A DNA stretch of 64,000 nt from Paracamarosporium sp. OC-R06-R3 (GCA_019828545.1 JACVRA010000171.1:372001-436000); one strand, 5' to 3'. Numbered from the stretch's first letter, positions 1 through 12,968 are shown. A program made the numbers and translations. The notes: a model not told the origin generated them from the letters alone.

Positions 1-704
1 CTGTGGCTTTGGCCCTTGTTGAGCCATTACGCGAAACTCGAAGAAAACCACACTACCCATTTATTCTCACCTGAGAACACTGTAACTCATCTTATCTTAC
101 GCGAATGTGTCATTCAGCTATCTACGTGGCTTATCAACATGTTAAGAACTTGCTTGGTCTTTGCCAATGTCATACGTAGTAACTAGGGCGAAATTAAATA
201 ACTCGTGGAGCTGGTAATGCGTGTCCAGAGCATGATTCGCTAATATAAATTATTATCCTTTTTTCAGATAATACCTGCTTCGCATGGTAAGAGCGAAGCG
301 GAGCGGGAAGCAACTGCCTTGAGTTGCAAAACAATAGACCACGCGAGACGTCGCTCTCAAGGCCAATCCCGCAACACCAATTTCATTCATACCTCTCGTA
401 TCGCCTACTTCTCAAATTCGAATTCTCTACGGCCAGCTTCCTTCCGACCTTCGCCCCGACCTTCACCCTGGCATCTAATCATCCCTTTTACCGTCCCTGA
501 CCTGAAGCTGGCTGTTTCTCATCTCCTCGCGTTTTCTCTCATAATATGATACACACATCTTCTCACCAAGACCGACCACCGTATCGCGCTTCGAAGACGT
601 TTACGATTGTAAGCCCAAAGCACTGTAAAACCAAGCACACACCAAGGACACGTATCTAGTCGTCTCGGAGGGCTGCTACAGCCTGGTCGTAAATAAATAC
701 AGGA
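1..704. other. Upstream region of the transporter gene, no gene seen
   Basis: No ORF here shows recognisable protein features. The last 250 bases are pyrimidine-rich and probably include the promoter and 5' leader of the transporter gene that starts at 705. Nothing else is supported. Confidence 0.5.
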
Positions 705-3700
705 ATGGCGGTAGGAATCGAGCAGCAAGACAGAAAAAAGGCCGTGAGACGCCCATACAAGGTACAACCAGGTATCAAAAGGACACAGCCCCCTTGGATT
801 GATGGTAGGTCTTCTATAGAATCTTCGCCGTTGGTTTCGCCTCCGGGGCATGCGTCTACTCCCAGGCGCGAGGAGTCGTTGTCACCTTCATCGAGACAGC
901 AAACAGTAGCGAATATGGACATCGCATCTGAGCCAATTGAGAGAACCAGACCTGCGGAAAGACAGGGAGAGTTGGAGGTCCGTGGTCCGTCGGTCGCGTG
1001 GTCTGTACCAACGCCAGTCGGCCCCTCAGAACCAAGGAAGAGACTTTCGATCGTACACGTACATGAACCGGGAGTTTTCTCGAATGTTAAGCCCGGAGCA
1101 GACAGTCTAGCCCCTGTTCCAGATCACCTCGAGCGTGTCGAAACACCAAATTTAATTCTTCGTTCCATCCAGCGACCTGTATATGCATCCCCTCCCAGGA
1201 TCATTCAAACTGTCCAAAAATCGCCAACCCAGCCAGTCCCCAGACCTGGCGTTTTCGAACGCCATAGCCACAAAAGACTCAGTGATGCAATTGAAGGCTT
1301 GGAAGAACTGGTTAAAGATGCTGTTATCACAGCTAATCGTACTGAGCGGTCAGAGCATGTTGAACAAATATATGCGATCATCGAAGATGCAAGCATTGCC
1401 GTCCAGGATGCGTCCACAGATCCTGCTCGACATCTGATGAGGACTTCGTCTCCATTGAAAGTCTATACGGAGGAGGTAAGTCAAATCTGTTCCGGATTGC
1501 GCACGCACCCAATATTTGTGATAGAGAAGCATATCCATACATCACTATCGAAATAGTTGTGTAACATCGAACAGAAGGAGCCAGAAACGATCGACTGGGC
1601 TTGCCGCAACGCGAAGGGTCTCAAGCATCATCATCGTTATCGATCTCGGTCATTATCCTCATCCTCGTTCTCATCTACTTCCTCAAGGTCTCACAGCAAA
1701 CGTAACATCCAACTCAGCTCTAGCAGCGACCTTCTGCAGCTACTTCCTCCTGATCCCATCGCAACAGCTTCACGAGATCATATCGACCACGTATTGCGTC
1801 CTGCCATATCTCGTTCACATTCCCGAGGTCGATCGCGCCAGCGAAGAGGCAGTTGCGAGAATTGTCGGAGACGTCAACGGCAACACCGTAGCGGGCGTAG
1901 CGATGATACAAGGCCGCGCTCATCACGTAGGCACCGCGAACATCATAGATCTTCCGACTTTGACAGATCGTTTGACGAAAACGACCTGCAAGCCGCCGGC
2001 AAACCGGAGGGTATCAGACAGCGCGGTGAAGAGCTCCACGTAGGAGACGTCCACCATCATACCTTCAGCCTACGTCGTAATCATCGCCGACAGCCTATCG
2101 CTAGAAATTGGAGGATAGGAAAGAAGCGAATCTGCGCTTTGATTGCGTGCGCCAATACCGCGGTGCTAGGGATCATCGTGGGTATTTATGTAAGTGCACT
2201 GTCCAACACATTCTATTTTATCTAATCATAACCAGGCCGGAGAAGTTCCACGTATTCAGTACGTTTTGGCGGATGAGAACCACCATGTGATCGTCGGAAA
2301 CGTAGTGTAGGTCGATACAGTACGTCGTCTCATTAAAACATATACTGATCAGCGATACAGACTGTACTTCGGCCTTGCACTCTCAACATGTTTTTGTTGG
2401 CCCCTGCCTCTGCTCCACGGCCGGAAGCCGTATATCCTCGGTTCTTTGGCTCTTGCGATGCCCCTTCAGTTTCCGCAGGCGCTCGTCATCAGTCAGAGAC
2501 GCTCGCCCCTTGATTACCGCTTCCTCGCTGGTCTACTCATCGCTCGTGGCTTCACTGGTCTAATTCTTGGCTTTGCAAATGTCAACTTTATAAGTATCTT
2601 ACTCGATCTCTTCGGTGCCTCTTTACAAAGCAAGCACCCCCACCAAGAGTTTACGACAGCAAGCGATATTCGCAGACACGGTGGCGGCATGGGGATGTGG
2701 TTGGGTATTTGGTCCTGGTGCTGGATCGGCTCGCTCGCTGGAGGTTTCCAGATTGGTGCTGGAATAATCGACTCGTTGACTCCAGATTGGGGATTCTACA
2801 TCATCATCATGATCCTTGCTGGAGCACTTGTAATCAATGTCATGGCACCTGAAACACGGCGTTCTGCTTATCGCCGCTCTGTTACAGAGGTCTACGATCG
2901 AGACGAAAACTACATCACTCGGCGCGTTGCTCGTGGCGAGGTCAAGCTGCACATTTCGACAGAAGGTCCGAAATACTGGTTTGAGGAAGTATGGGCTGGT
3001 CTGAAGCTCTCCATTATGATGCTCTGCCAACCTGGCTTTCTCGTTCTCTCTTTATATCTCGGCTGGATCTACGCCCAAATTGTACTTGTTATCGTCCTAC
3101 TCGGCGCTCTTTTGTCACGCGACTATAAGTGGCACTCACAGTACGTCGGTTTAGGCGTCATGTCTATTGCTATCGGCGCCCTCTTCGCCATCCCCTTGAC
3201 CAAAGCCGGCATCTTCTCCCGTGAGCGCAAAAACCCCTTCCGAACGGACAGCATGACGTTCCAGAGGCAAGTCAGCTGGTCGAGTCATCTCATTCGCCGG
3301 TGCATCTTCACTCTCATGCTTCCGCTCATGGGCCTCGCATACACTATCTCTTCAGCGGGCCGTCCGAAGCCTTTCATGGTACCCATAGCTTTCGCTGGCG
3401 CAGTAGGCTTTTTCTCTGTTCTCGCCATCGCGGAATGTCACGGTCTGATTATGGAGACATTCGACACTTGCGATCTCCAGCCTGGTGTGAATACGCGCCA
3501 CAGACTTCAAAGCATGGCCGTCCAAGACCGCCGCCGCCGGACCAACTACTCCTCTTTTCCGCGTGTCAGCGCCGGCATCTTCACCTCGCATACTCTTTCC
3601 TTCGTCGGCGCGGCCGTTGCCACTGAAGTAGGTGGCATAATGACACGGCACATCGGCGCGCAGGCCTCGACCGGTGTAACAGCCGGCATTTTACTCTTTC

Positions 3701-4005
3701 TCACGCTCCTACTTGCTTTCGTTCTGTGGCGCTTCAAAGAAGTTCAGGTCATTCCGAATCACACTTTTGGTACGAGGAGGGATACGGTGGCGTGGCAGGA
3801 ATTCAAGGAGCTGGAGAAGGAAGGGAGAGGGAAAGAGTGGAAGGCGGTAGTCATTGGAAACCCGAGTGGAAAGATGAGGAGGATGAATATGCTTGAGTTG
3901 GGGTCGTTGAGTCGCTGGACTGAGATCAGGAAGCTCAACTTTTTGATCAGAGCGGATGATCGGGCAAGGAAAAGAGATGATTGGCATCAGGGTGCTAGTT
4001 GGTAG
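705..4005 (+). CDS. MFS-type membrane transporter with long Arg/Ser-rich N-terminus
   Basis: Four exons give about 1033 residues: 705-1475, 1575-2189, 2236-2306 and 2361-4005. All three introns (99, 46 and 54 bp) keep phase with GT..AG borders. The first ~440 residues are predicted disordered, with a strongly Arg/Ser/His-rich stretch in exon 2. The membrane part starts with a hydrophobic helix at about residues 445-462, followed by the motif AGEVPRIQY, and continues through about ten further hydrophobic segments to near residue 930; the tail is charged and cytosolic. The AGEVP..QY and downstream pattern matches a family of large fungal major-facilitator proteins whose substrate I cannot name. 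A plasma-membrane or vacuolar location is inference. The start at 705 is the first ATG of an open exon; a later start inside exon 1 cannot be excluded. Confidence 0.75.
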
Positions 4006-4585
4006 GGCTCCAAACTTGCACGTAGTTATAGTGCAAGGTCAATGGGATTGTGAGCAGAAGATCCTCGTGTTGTCTAGTAACAGATTGCGTTCTTGGGTTG
4101 TGTCGAATAAGGTGATTTCTCTCTTGCTGGTGAACTAGACCCGGCGAGTAAACTCTCTAGTCTATTAGGTACAGCCCCGACGATGGCCACTTGATGCGCG
4201 TAAGAACCTGCCTGGGTACGATGTTGCGTGTCTGTCTCACGGGGGCCCGAGAAGAGATTTCATGCTGTCACGGAGAGACATGAGACGACTTTGAAGGAGT
4301 CTAGCCAGTAGTAAAAGTTCATCCTCGTGATATCCATGGGTGAACGCCGCCCGATGCATCGACATTACGCTACGCCATGCTAATAATAATGTAGCCCGAC
4401 TCTTCTAGAACTTAAACAATATAACGCTTTACATCGAATCTGAGCTGAACGCCATCCATGCAAACCAAGCTTTGAAATGCCGATCTCCCAGAAAATCCGT
4501 CTACAGCACTGAAACAGAAGGTTCTTTGCGTTGCGTTTGTCCAAGAACGATGGTAGTACACAGACCGGCTATGCTAATGATTGGG
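4006..4585. other. Convergent intergenic region
   Basis: This lies between the 3' ends of the transporter (+) and the phosphatidate phosphatase gene (-). It should contain both 3' UTRs. No coding signal was seen. Confidence 0.5.
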
Positions 4586-7064
4586 TCACCTGGGCCTAGG
4601 GCTTGCATGTGGCGTTGGTGTCTGCTCCTTCAATCTTACATCCCGCATCGCGTCCGTCAACCTGTCCAGTTCTTTGGTTGGCGTCCGCTGCAATTCTCCT
4701 TCATCCTCCTCGGGTCCATCGTCATCTTCCTCCTCATCTTCTTCTTCAACTTCCTCGTCCTCATCGACTTCGCCTTCCTCATCTGATTCGGCATCTTCAT
4801 ATTCATCTCCCTCAATGCTCTCCACAATGGAATCTTCCAGTCCGCCAGTTTCATCGACAGAGGCCTGCGTAAGATAGCTGGCTTCCAAATCCTCACCTAT
4901 TTCGGAGCCTTCGTCTTCGCTGGGGATGCTTGCAGCCTCGGTATCGTCGTCCTCACTGTCGGTGAAATCTTCGATGTCGAGCGGGCGTTCCCGCCAGTAG
5001 TTGAAATCGGTAAATTGCTCACCGCCCGGGGGAACTAGGAGGCCTACGGGAGGAAAGAAATGATCAACAATCTCTCGCATGCTCGCGTATCCAGTGCGGT
5101 AACTGTTGAGTGATAGGACGTCCAGGCTGACTTCAGCGTTTGAGTTGATGGTGAAGATACGGGTCGATGGGATGTTGACCGAGCGATAGCTAAGGGCGTC
5201 GGTGAACCTAGCGTATGGTAAGCCTGCGTCGACAGCATTCAAGAATCAGCTTTACTAAGCTGGTCGTACTCACCGATTACCAAATCCAGCATAGAAGGGC
5301 GTCTGTCCTGCTGGCCTGCCAAAAAGGTTCATGATGTCCCGCAGACAAGCCATCTTGAATACCTCGGGCTTCCGTAGGTAAATCTCTCGGCGCAGCGCTG
5401 CTATTGTTCGATCTGGACTCATGATCACGGGCCCTTTCGGTAAGCGGTAGCCTTCCTGCACTACGCCGTTCAAGTACGTTCTCGTCATGTCTGCTTGGCC
5501 AACAGAGCGACTTGTTAAGTAGAAGATGTTATACCCATTGTTCACAATCTCTGTGTACAACTTTGCTACCCCTTCGTGAGTCCAATCTCGACCGATCATA
5601 TTCAGAACATGGCCCAGAGCATCCGATTTGGTGATGGTACCGTCAATATCCGAGATAACGATAGGGACGTCGTGCTTCCAGTAAAACATGTACGCACTGC
5701 ACGTTGAGCGGTTGACGGTAAAGCTCATGGTGTTGGATCTAGAGTACGGTATCAGTGAATGGCCCGCATGGGGTGTCTTGGGCACCTCACCCAGGTTTAA
5801 GACCCAAAGATTTCAGCTGGTCGCTCGTGAGGCGCAGTGTCTTTGCATAACTGCGTGTTCCTCTGTCTGCTTCTGGTGATTTCGGTGGAGTGGTAAGCCC
5901 GATAGCACTGTCAGAGTCCCTGCGCATATGTTGTGGAAATTCTGCGGTCGTATCGCTCTGGGCATCGTCGCTGTGGTAGCCAGGATCAGAAGCGGCATCT
6001 GTTGATTGAAGTGCTTCCTGCAAGAGTGTAAGTGCTCATGCCAAAACTGATGAACCATGTTATCGCTCACTTCGCTCAAAGCAGCGATACCTGACTTCTG
6101 CATCGCAGCAGCCTTTGACTCCTCACTACTATATATCCAGAGATTGCCGTGTTCATCGGCGCCGATCAGAGCGCCAATATCGTAGTTACCCTCCAGCTCA
6201 TCCGCAAGAATCTTCCTTGCGACCACCTCCGCGCGCAAAGCCTCTTGCTCGCTGCTCTTGTAACCTGTCATGTCCAACATCAAGTCACCGCTCTCGGTCA
6301 CTTTGTTCGGAATGTTCGAAGTAAAAAGCTTCTTGGAGAGATTGATAGCGCGGGCCATGGCTTCGCTGGGGGACAGCTAAACTACTGTCAGCACCACTCT
6401 TGCCATGCATTCTGGTGTAACTTACTGGAGGGGGACTAGTCGATCGTTTGTGGATATTCCACGCCGTCGCCTCATCCCTGCTAAGCTGTATGGGCTCATG
6501 CTCCTTGTCCTCGAACGATTTCGCAAATTGGGCCTTTGCCGAGGGCAACACTTCGTCGCTGTTGGAGCGAAACGTCTGCAGGCCAGACCAATCGCCTGAT
6601 TTCGGCCTTTCTCCAAGCAAATCTGGCCGTGGAACCCGGCCTTGCAAAGTCGATCTTCTTGCGCCGCTGGTACCGTCAAGCTGGAGAGGTTCGGGCTCGG
6701 GAAGAGCAGGGCCAGCAGGCTCGTCGGTAGGCTTTTGCTCGGGACTCGACGCTGGGGACGCGAGAGGGGAGGTCTGCATGTCTTCCGGAATGGATGCCGT
6801 GGTCTCGAAGACGAAAAAAGCTTCCCCGCCCTCTCCAAGCTTCATGGCGTAATCCTGCTTCTCTCCATTGACCTTGAATTCCACCTTCTTGTCCGACGGG
6901 CGCAGTATCTGGTATTTCCCGAAGCGGACGTGGAATGGCGAACAGGCCAGAGTGCCATCTTCTAGTTCGACAACTATCACGTCGATGGCACCGCTCAGTG
7001 TTGCAGGGTTTATCGAGTTCCACCCCTTGGATACGCCGCTCGTGAGCGAGCGCACGTAGTTCAT
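4586..7064 (-). CDS. PAH1: Phosphatidate phosphatase (lipin family)
   Basis: Lipins dephosphorylate phosphatidate to diacylglycerol at the ER and nuclear membrane, feeding triacylglycerol synthesis and controlling phospholipid gene expression. Five exons (7064-6426, 6376-6071, 6017-5791, 5738-5274, 5207-4586) give about 752 residues, in the usual range for fungal Pah1/Ned1. The N-terminal lipin domain begins at the chosen ATG (MNYVRSLTSGV) and runs to about residue 105. The catalytic HAD motif DIDGT lies at about residues 421-425 and is followed by a conserved LNS2 domain ending in the FGNR..TDALSYRSV segment, which spans intron 4 and fixes its borders. The last ~110 residues are very Asp/Glu-rich, as in yeast Pah1. 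An upstream in-frame ATG at 7256 was rejected because the family starts at MNYV. Confidence 0.95.
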
Positions 7065-7865
7065 AGCTGCCTGGCCCGAAGGCTCTGAGCGCAACGGAGC
7101 GCCTGGTGCGAAGCCGTGCCAAAAGCCAGAATACTGCGTATTGCCCCAGTATGGACGGTATCGGTGCCGACTGTGCGGGGCTTTGCAATAGCTCGGATGC
7201 GGTGCGGTCGGTTCGGCGTGGAGCGAGCCTCGATGCGTTGCAGATTTCGTTTGCAAGCGCGAGGGCCGACGGACGGACGGACGGACGGCTGAAGCTTCAG
7301 TCTGGCTCTTCGCAACAGCAGGACGGGTGCGTGTGGGAGGGGGAAGGAGTGAGGCTTTGGGACGCAGCTGGTCGCATCAAGGCAATGCGGTCACCGAGGT
7401 CACGGACGCACTAGAGACAGATTCAGGTCCGCACAGGCGGTCATGGAACTGTCATGGGATTCACACGCTGATCCGGGGCCGGCGGGAAAGGTCGCGTTGA
7501 CGCCTGGTTGCGGAGAGACAGCTCGCACATGCGTCGGCCTCGGCCTGGCATTGGGAGCATGCCGGCATGCTATGCGTGTTGTTGAGCTGCACCGCGGTCG
7601 GCGCCGCCGCAGGGAGGACGCGCCACGGCAGCGCTGCAGCGTGCCCTCGGCGGCCATGGAGGCGGTTGATCCACTTGCAGCCTGGCAGCCAGCGCCCTCG
7701 AGCCCGCACAGTGCCGCCCGCCGTGGAGGGGATGCGGGTGAGTGAGCTGTAGCTGGCCTAACCCCATCCATCGGCCCGAATCGGGCAAGGCTTGTGCATG
7801 AAGACGCTGCCTCCACCACCGAGCACGACACACAAACAGGCCGCCCACGCCTGCGAGCAGTCGCC
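7065..7865. promoter_or_regulatory. Divergent promoter region of PAH1 and the FN3 protein gene
   Basis: This 0.8-kb GC-rich stretch separates two divergently transcribed genes and must carry both promoters and leaders. It contains a short ACGG tandem repeat. Long ORFs here run on both strands but lack conserved features and look like GC-rich chance frames. Confidence 0.55.
7269..7288. repeat. ACGG tetranucleotide microsatellite, 5 copies
   Basis: Five exact tandem copies of ACGG, located about 200 bp upstream of the PAH1 start codon and so probably in its leader or promoter. Confidence 0.85.
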
Positions 7866-10800
7866 ATGTTTCCCGACACCGCCCACTCGCTGTACTGGCC
7901 TCCAGACGTCGCCCGCTACAACATGGAGGCCCTCGTCTTCCTGTCCTCGGGCTGGCTGAAGACGGCCTGCGTGCTGCTGGCTCTTTTCTGGTGCGTGCCG
8001 TGTGCGACAAGAACGACAGCTGGACGTGGTTTCTGACATTTTGCCCGTGTAGGGTGGCATTCCGCGCCTACCGCGTGCTCTCCAAGCCCGTCGAGGAGCT
8101 CATCAACTTGCTCGGTCTCGAGGTGCCCGTTGCGCCGCTCGTGTCGCTTGCGGGCATCAAGGCGGACGGCGTGCTGCTGCACTGGAAACCTCCAGACCAG
8201 CGATCCTCGGTCGTCAAATATGTCATACGCATCAACGGAATCGACAGTATGGCGTTTCCCTTCCAACACTTCTGCCGGAGCTGACATGCGACAGTTGGCG
8301 ATGTCTCGCCCCAAGAAACCTCCGTCACCATCGAGAACCTGCAGCCCGACCACCACTACGTGATTCGTATCGTCACGCTGAACACTGCGAACTTCCAAGC
8401 CCCGAGCGTCCCGATCCGCCTGCGAACCCTCCCAGCAGACTCCGAGCAGTTCTACGGCACTGGGCCACACAAGGAAGCCCGAGATGGAGCACAGGGAGAT
8501 GACTACAATCCGACCCCTATTATTCGACCGAACAAGAACCTCGTCGATTTCATCGCTCCGTCCATCACTCCTCCGGTCATGACGCGAGAGCACAGTAATA
8601 GCGTATCTCGGCACCGACGCTCGGAACCAGGCAGGCGCAACTCTCCAGCATCGATGACGGCAGAGCAGGCACGCTCTGCGCAAGAGGCGGCGGACTCTCA
8701 GGAGACAATAAAACAGTTGACTGAAAAGCTGGACAGCCTCAGGCGAGAGTTGGAAGACATGGAGAAGCAGATCCAGGACGAAGAGCAGGAGTTCATCACG
8801 CAGAAAGCCCTGCTGGTTGAAAAGCGTGACGAGAAGAAGGCATCTTTGAAGGAAAAGGAGGATGCCAGCCGCGATCTTAGGAAGGAGGTAGCGACGTTGG
8901 AACGCGCCAATGCCTCGGCCCAGGCTAAAAGGTCGAACCAGGAGCGGTTGCTGCAAAAAAAGGAAGCCGAAAGAAAAAAGTTGAAGGATGATATGGCAAA
9001 GTGGGAACGCGAGGCGGGGGAGCTCCGAACCGCTGCCGAAGGGATCCAGAACGAGCGTACTGAATACGAGGCATCTTCGGAAACGCGCATCAGAGAGCTG
9101 AAAGGGAAATACGACGAAGAGCTACAGACAAATAAAAGCCTCGAAGAGGTCATCCGTGAGAAAGGAATACAGATCAAGACTCTCGAAGAGGAGAGAAAGC
9201 TACTGGAAGAAGGCGAAGACGTGAGCGATGCTCAGGACGGCGCTGAAACCGAGGCTGAAGACCGAAGGTGGATAGAGCTCTACAGTAGCCTACAGCAACG
9301 ATACGCAGAAGCCTGGCAACAGTTCAACGAAGCCGAGCATATCAACAAGGAAGCTTCCGCCCGATTAGCGTACTTGCAACAACGTCGCATGAGCCAGCCG
9401 CAAGTCATGTCTGGCACGGCGCCTGAGTTTGTACCGGCCAGAAGGAACAGTACGCGCTCGCGACCGCTCAGTATGCGTGAACCACTGATCTCGGCCAACC
9501 TCGGAGGGTTTATTCCATCCACAGCAGCACCGTTCAACAGTGGTATTGTGAGCAATTCTCCTTCATACACAAACCCAACACCATACTTCAACCCTGTCAA
9601 TGGTATGGCTCTTCCGCCCCCAAGTGCTCATACTTCGTCTTTCTCTCAAGCAGATATTGAGAGTCTGACTGGCGGAGCGCCGATGAGTCCCACCGCTGGC
9701 GCTCTGCTACCATCAGGTTTGTTTGGTGATGGTTTGACAGACGATGGGATGGAAGATGAAAATGACCCAGGTCCTCCACAGGCACCACTGGACCCATCCC
9801 CGAATTTACGCCATGTTCTTCCCGGCCTAGGAGCCCCAGGTACGTTGGAGCAGGTACAGAGTCCAAGCTCACCGGTGTCTGTGCAAAGTCGTTCTCCCTT
9901 TGCTAGTCCTCGAGAGAGTGCCGGTCAACTAGGCTTTTACCCGAACAACGAAAATGCTTTGGACAGTGACAGACGATCGATACACTCTACTTCAAGTTCA
10001 TTCAAGAATCCTCCCATGACGCGATTCGGCAGCCTGTTTGGCTTGAATAGACAGCGTGGTAAGACATTTGACCAAGGGCCACCATTAGGTTCCTTAAAGT
10101 CATCCCAAAGCCAATCTTTTCCTCGACAGGATCATGAAGATTTGGACCCTATTGGCACGCGCCGACGGCGAGGTAGCCATTCTGGGGGCGCTTGGTACAA
10201 TGCATTCATACCCAGCAAAGCTCAGCCTGAAGAGTCATCGGATAACCCGAAACACGTGGCCACACGAAAGCGACCATTCAATATGTTTGGCACGAAAGGC
10301 GACCCTTGGCTGACCTCCACATTAGGAACTGAGAGGCCATCCTCACCTCGTCAAGGATCAACCAAATCGGGCGAAGCCAACGTCTTACCGAGACCTAGCA
10401 CGGAAAGCCAGACGCGCTTCGGTTGGTCGGTTGATGCTTTCAACGCTCGAAGTAGTCCACTTGGTGTAGACTGGAGCATCAACAATACTAACAGTTCTTC
10501 TTGGTCCCGAATGCCTTCCCGTCGACCTTCCATTCAGCATAGTTCAGCAGTAAGCTTGTTGAATGAAGACTTGCTTCAGGGTGATATTCCAGACTTCCCT
10601 TCCACCACTCGCTCTCCTACACAAGCACCCATTGGCACAAGACCACAGTCATCGGCCTCGCACATGACAAATCTAGTACCTCCAACTCCACCCAAGCAAC
10701 TCAATCCAGATGCCCCGACATTCAAGTTTGCTTTTGGACGGGAGGACAAGGACGAAAAGGCGAGGAAGGCTGCTGAGAAGGCCGAGAAAGCCGCTGAGAA

Positions 10801-11404
10801 GGCGGCAGAAAAAGAAGCGAAGAAAGCAGAGAAGAAGGAAGAGAAGAAGGCCAAGGCAGAAAAGTCATCCCGCAAACAGTCCACTGCTGCCGAGTTTGCG
10901 GTTTCAGAGCAATCAAGCTCGCCGGTAGCTGCGCGCTTCTCGAGAGACAACTATTCCTTGTCAACTGCCGATTACTCGGAAACTTCTCCACGCGAGTCAC
11001 TTGAGCATTCCACTTCACATACTACTTCTGAATTGCACCCACCCGCTTCTCTCGGCAAAGAATCCTTCATGCAGAAGCTATCTAGAAAGAGTAGCTCCAG
11101 CCAATTCCTACAGTTTGGGAAGAGCCAAAGGTCGCTCTTTTCGAAGAAGTCCAGTGAGGCAGTCACGCCAGATGAGACTGACGAAGACGGTAGTGGACTT
11201 GCAGTAAGGCCTACGGATAGCCCTGGGGCAAGTCCAAGTATTGGTACTCCCAAAGATAAGAGTAGTGCTCTGAGTTGGAGCTCGATTAAGCGAATGGGTA
11301 AGAGGGGCGATAAAACGCCCAGCTTGCACGAAAGCATTGCAAGTGAGACTACGGGCGATGAGGAGGAAGAAGTGGCTGAAGGGCTAGGTGTCACGAGTCA
11401 GTAA
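7866..11404 (+). CDS. Membrane-anchored fibronectin type III / coiled-coil protein
   Basis: Three exons (7866-7990, 8053-8246, 8295-11404) give about 1142 residues. A single hydrophobic segment near residues 25-41 suggests an N-terminal membrane anchor. A fibronectin type III fold follows at about 66-153, with the family's pattern of W in strand B (LLHWKPP) and a late Y-x-I-R strand (HHYVIRIVTLN). Residues about 230-430 form a long heptad-rich coiled coil. The rest is Ser/Pro-rich and probably disordered, with a short Lys/Ala/Glu-rich helix near 927-965. The intron between exons 2 and 3 lies inside the FN3 domain and its phase restores the domain. Single-FN3 proteins of this layout occur in filamentous ascomycetes, but I know of no assigned role. 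Function is left open. Confidence 0.8.
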
Positions 11405-11638
11405 TTACAGATTTGGACATCGTTTCTATAGCATAGCGTGGCGCTTGTAACCATTCTGTATATATCTAATTGTGGTGTCTTGCGCAGATATGCATTCGGT
11501 GACTGTCGGTTGACTTCTCGCTAGCCTAGTCTTCAATGCCAAGCTTCGGAGGTCCGATCGCAACCACAGCTTCCTTTCATCAGTACAACCACTTCCTCTA
11601 TCATTCACCTTCGCCCGCACGCGCCGTGATAGCCCATC

Positions 11639-12406
11639 ATGGCTTCCCCAGGCGGAGAAAACATGTTATCAACGCCTCCAACAACCGCAACCGGCGCACC
11701 CAACCCCAGCCCACCAACCGCGTCTTCAACGCAACCCAACACACAGACCTCACAACCCGCGCAGACGAACGGCACAGCACCCACCGCTATGAGCGCGTCA
11801 TTTCCCTCTACATCCTTGCAAGATACCGGCACATCCAAACGACCTCGCGATGCGCGCCTTATTCACCTCATCCTTGCCAACATGGGCGTGCACGCCTACA
11901 CGGAACGCGTGCCCCTCCAGCTTCTCGACTTTGCGTACCGCTACACGAACGGCATCTTGTCTGATGCGCTCTCCTACGAAGGCCCTCAATCACTCAACGC
12001 CGGAAAAAAAGCGGCGCCCAAGGATGAAGAAGTCTTGAGTTTGAATGCGCTGCGTACGGCAATCCATGCGCGCGCGCAGCAGCAGTTCAGCTCTGTGCTG
12101 CCGAAAGAGTTTATGACCGAGGTAGCGGCAGAGAGAAACAGGGTTGCGTTGCCGAGGGTGGAGAGGGAATGGGGGTTGAGGCTGCCCCCGGAACGATACT
12201 GCTTCACTGGCGTAGGGTGGAGCATGAAGGAGAGTTGGGAGGAAGATGAAGACGTGAGTGAGGAGATGGATGGCGTTTCTGGCCTCACCGGTGGACCTGT
12301 GGGTGGTGGAGACACCGTCATGGGAGGCATGGAGGATGAGGAGGTCAACGAGGACGAATTTGAAGAAGTGATGGGTACTGGAGACAAGATGAACACTAGT
12401 GGCTGA
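11639..12406 (+). CDS. TAF9: Transcription initiation factor TFIID/SAGA subunit 9
   Basis: Single-exon gene of 255 residues. After a Pro/Thr/Ser/Gln-rich disordered leader of about 65 residues, the TAF9 histone-fold begins at RPRDARLIHLIL and continues through MGVHAYTERVPLQLLDFAYRY and LSDAL, the family signature. It then reaches the short conserved segment LPPERYCFTGVGW. In TFIID and SAGA, TAF9 pairs with TAF6 through this histone fold. The C-terminal 50 residues are acidic and Gly-rich. The nucleus is the expected site of action. The start codon is the first ATG in frame and the only one before the leader. Confidence 0.93.
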   Translation: MASPGGENMLSTPPTTATGAPNPSPPTASSTQPNTQTSQPAQTNGTAPTAMSASFPSTSLQDTGTSKRPRDARLIHLILANMGVHAYTERVPLQLLDFAYRYTNGILSDALSYEGPQSLNAGKKAAPKDEEVLSLNALRTAIHARAQQQFSSVLPKEFMTEVAAERNRVALPRVEREWGLRLPPERYCFTGVGWSMKESWEEDEDVSEEMDGVSGLTGGPVGGGDTVMGGMEDEEVNEDEFEEVMGTGDKMNTSG

Positions 12407-12968
12407 ACGTGTTGCAGGTCAAGACTGAAGTTCAAAACCCCAACGAGGCGGCGACTACAGTTCTGGGGACGGCTATGTCTCCTGCGGCACCGTCTCTTCG
12501 GCCGAGGACGCATTCTGGGAACTGATCTGACGAAGACCGCGACCCAATCTTCGAAGAGCACGATATCATTATAGGGATGGTTCGCCATGAGCGTTGACCG
12601 GAAAGACAGGCTTGGTACAGGCGTTATAGGCTTGATGCATTTCGTGGCGTTTGAGGTATTGGGGATTATCACGGGTACGGGTATACCAGAGTTGAATTCT
12701 TTTCCATCTACTTGCCTAGCATCCGCTTCAAAGGAACCTTGTCTAGCAAAGCACCCAATATCATACAACATGCTATCCATCAGTCCTGCTCCTTAGTGAT
12801 ACAACAAGCGTACTGCGTGTCGCTCGGTCATGCTATAGATATACAATAGAAGGGCAGATCCTTCCCAAACGCCGTGCAAATGCAATCCAAACGTCGCGTC
12901 CACTCGTTGTGACATTCGCCATTCTTTCTTACACATCCTCAAATGCGCGTCATCCCTTTTCCACTACA
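12407..12968. other. Convergent intergenic region
   Basis: Between the 3' ends of TAF9 (+) and CMC1 (-). No coding evidence was seen; it should hold the two 3' UTRs. Confidence 0.5.

Noticed and set aside
7400..8060. Several 100-160-residue ORFs on both strands between PAH1 and the FN3 gene
   Set aside because: GC-rich promoter DNA gives long chance frames; none shows a conserved motif, and the minus-strand frames overlap the FN3 first exon.
8698..9177. 159-residue Ser/Phe-rich ORF on the minus strand
   Set aside because: It is the reverse of the coiled-coil coding region of the FN3 protein; its Ser-rich composition is the mirror of Glu/Lys codons.
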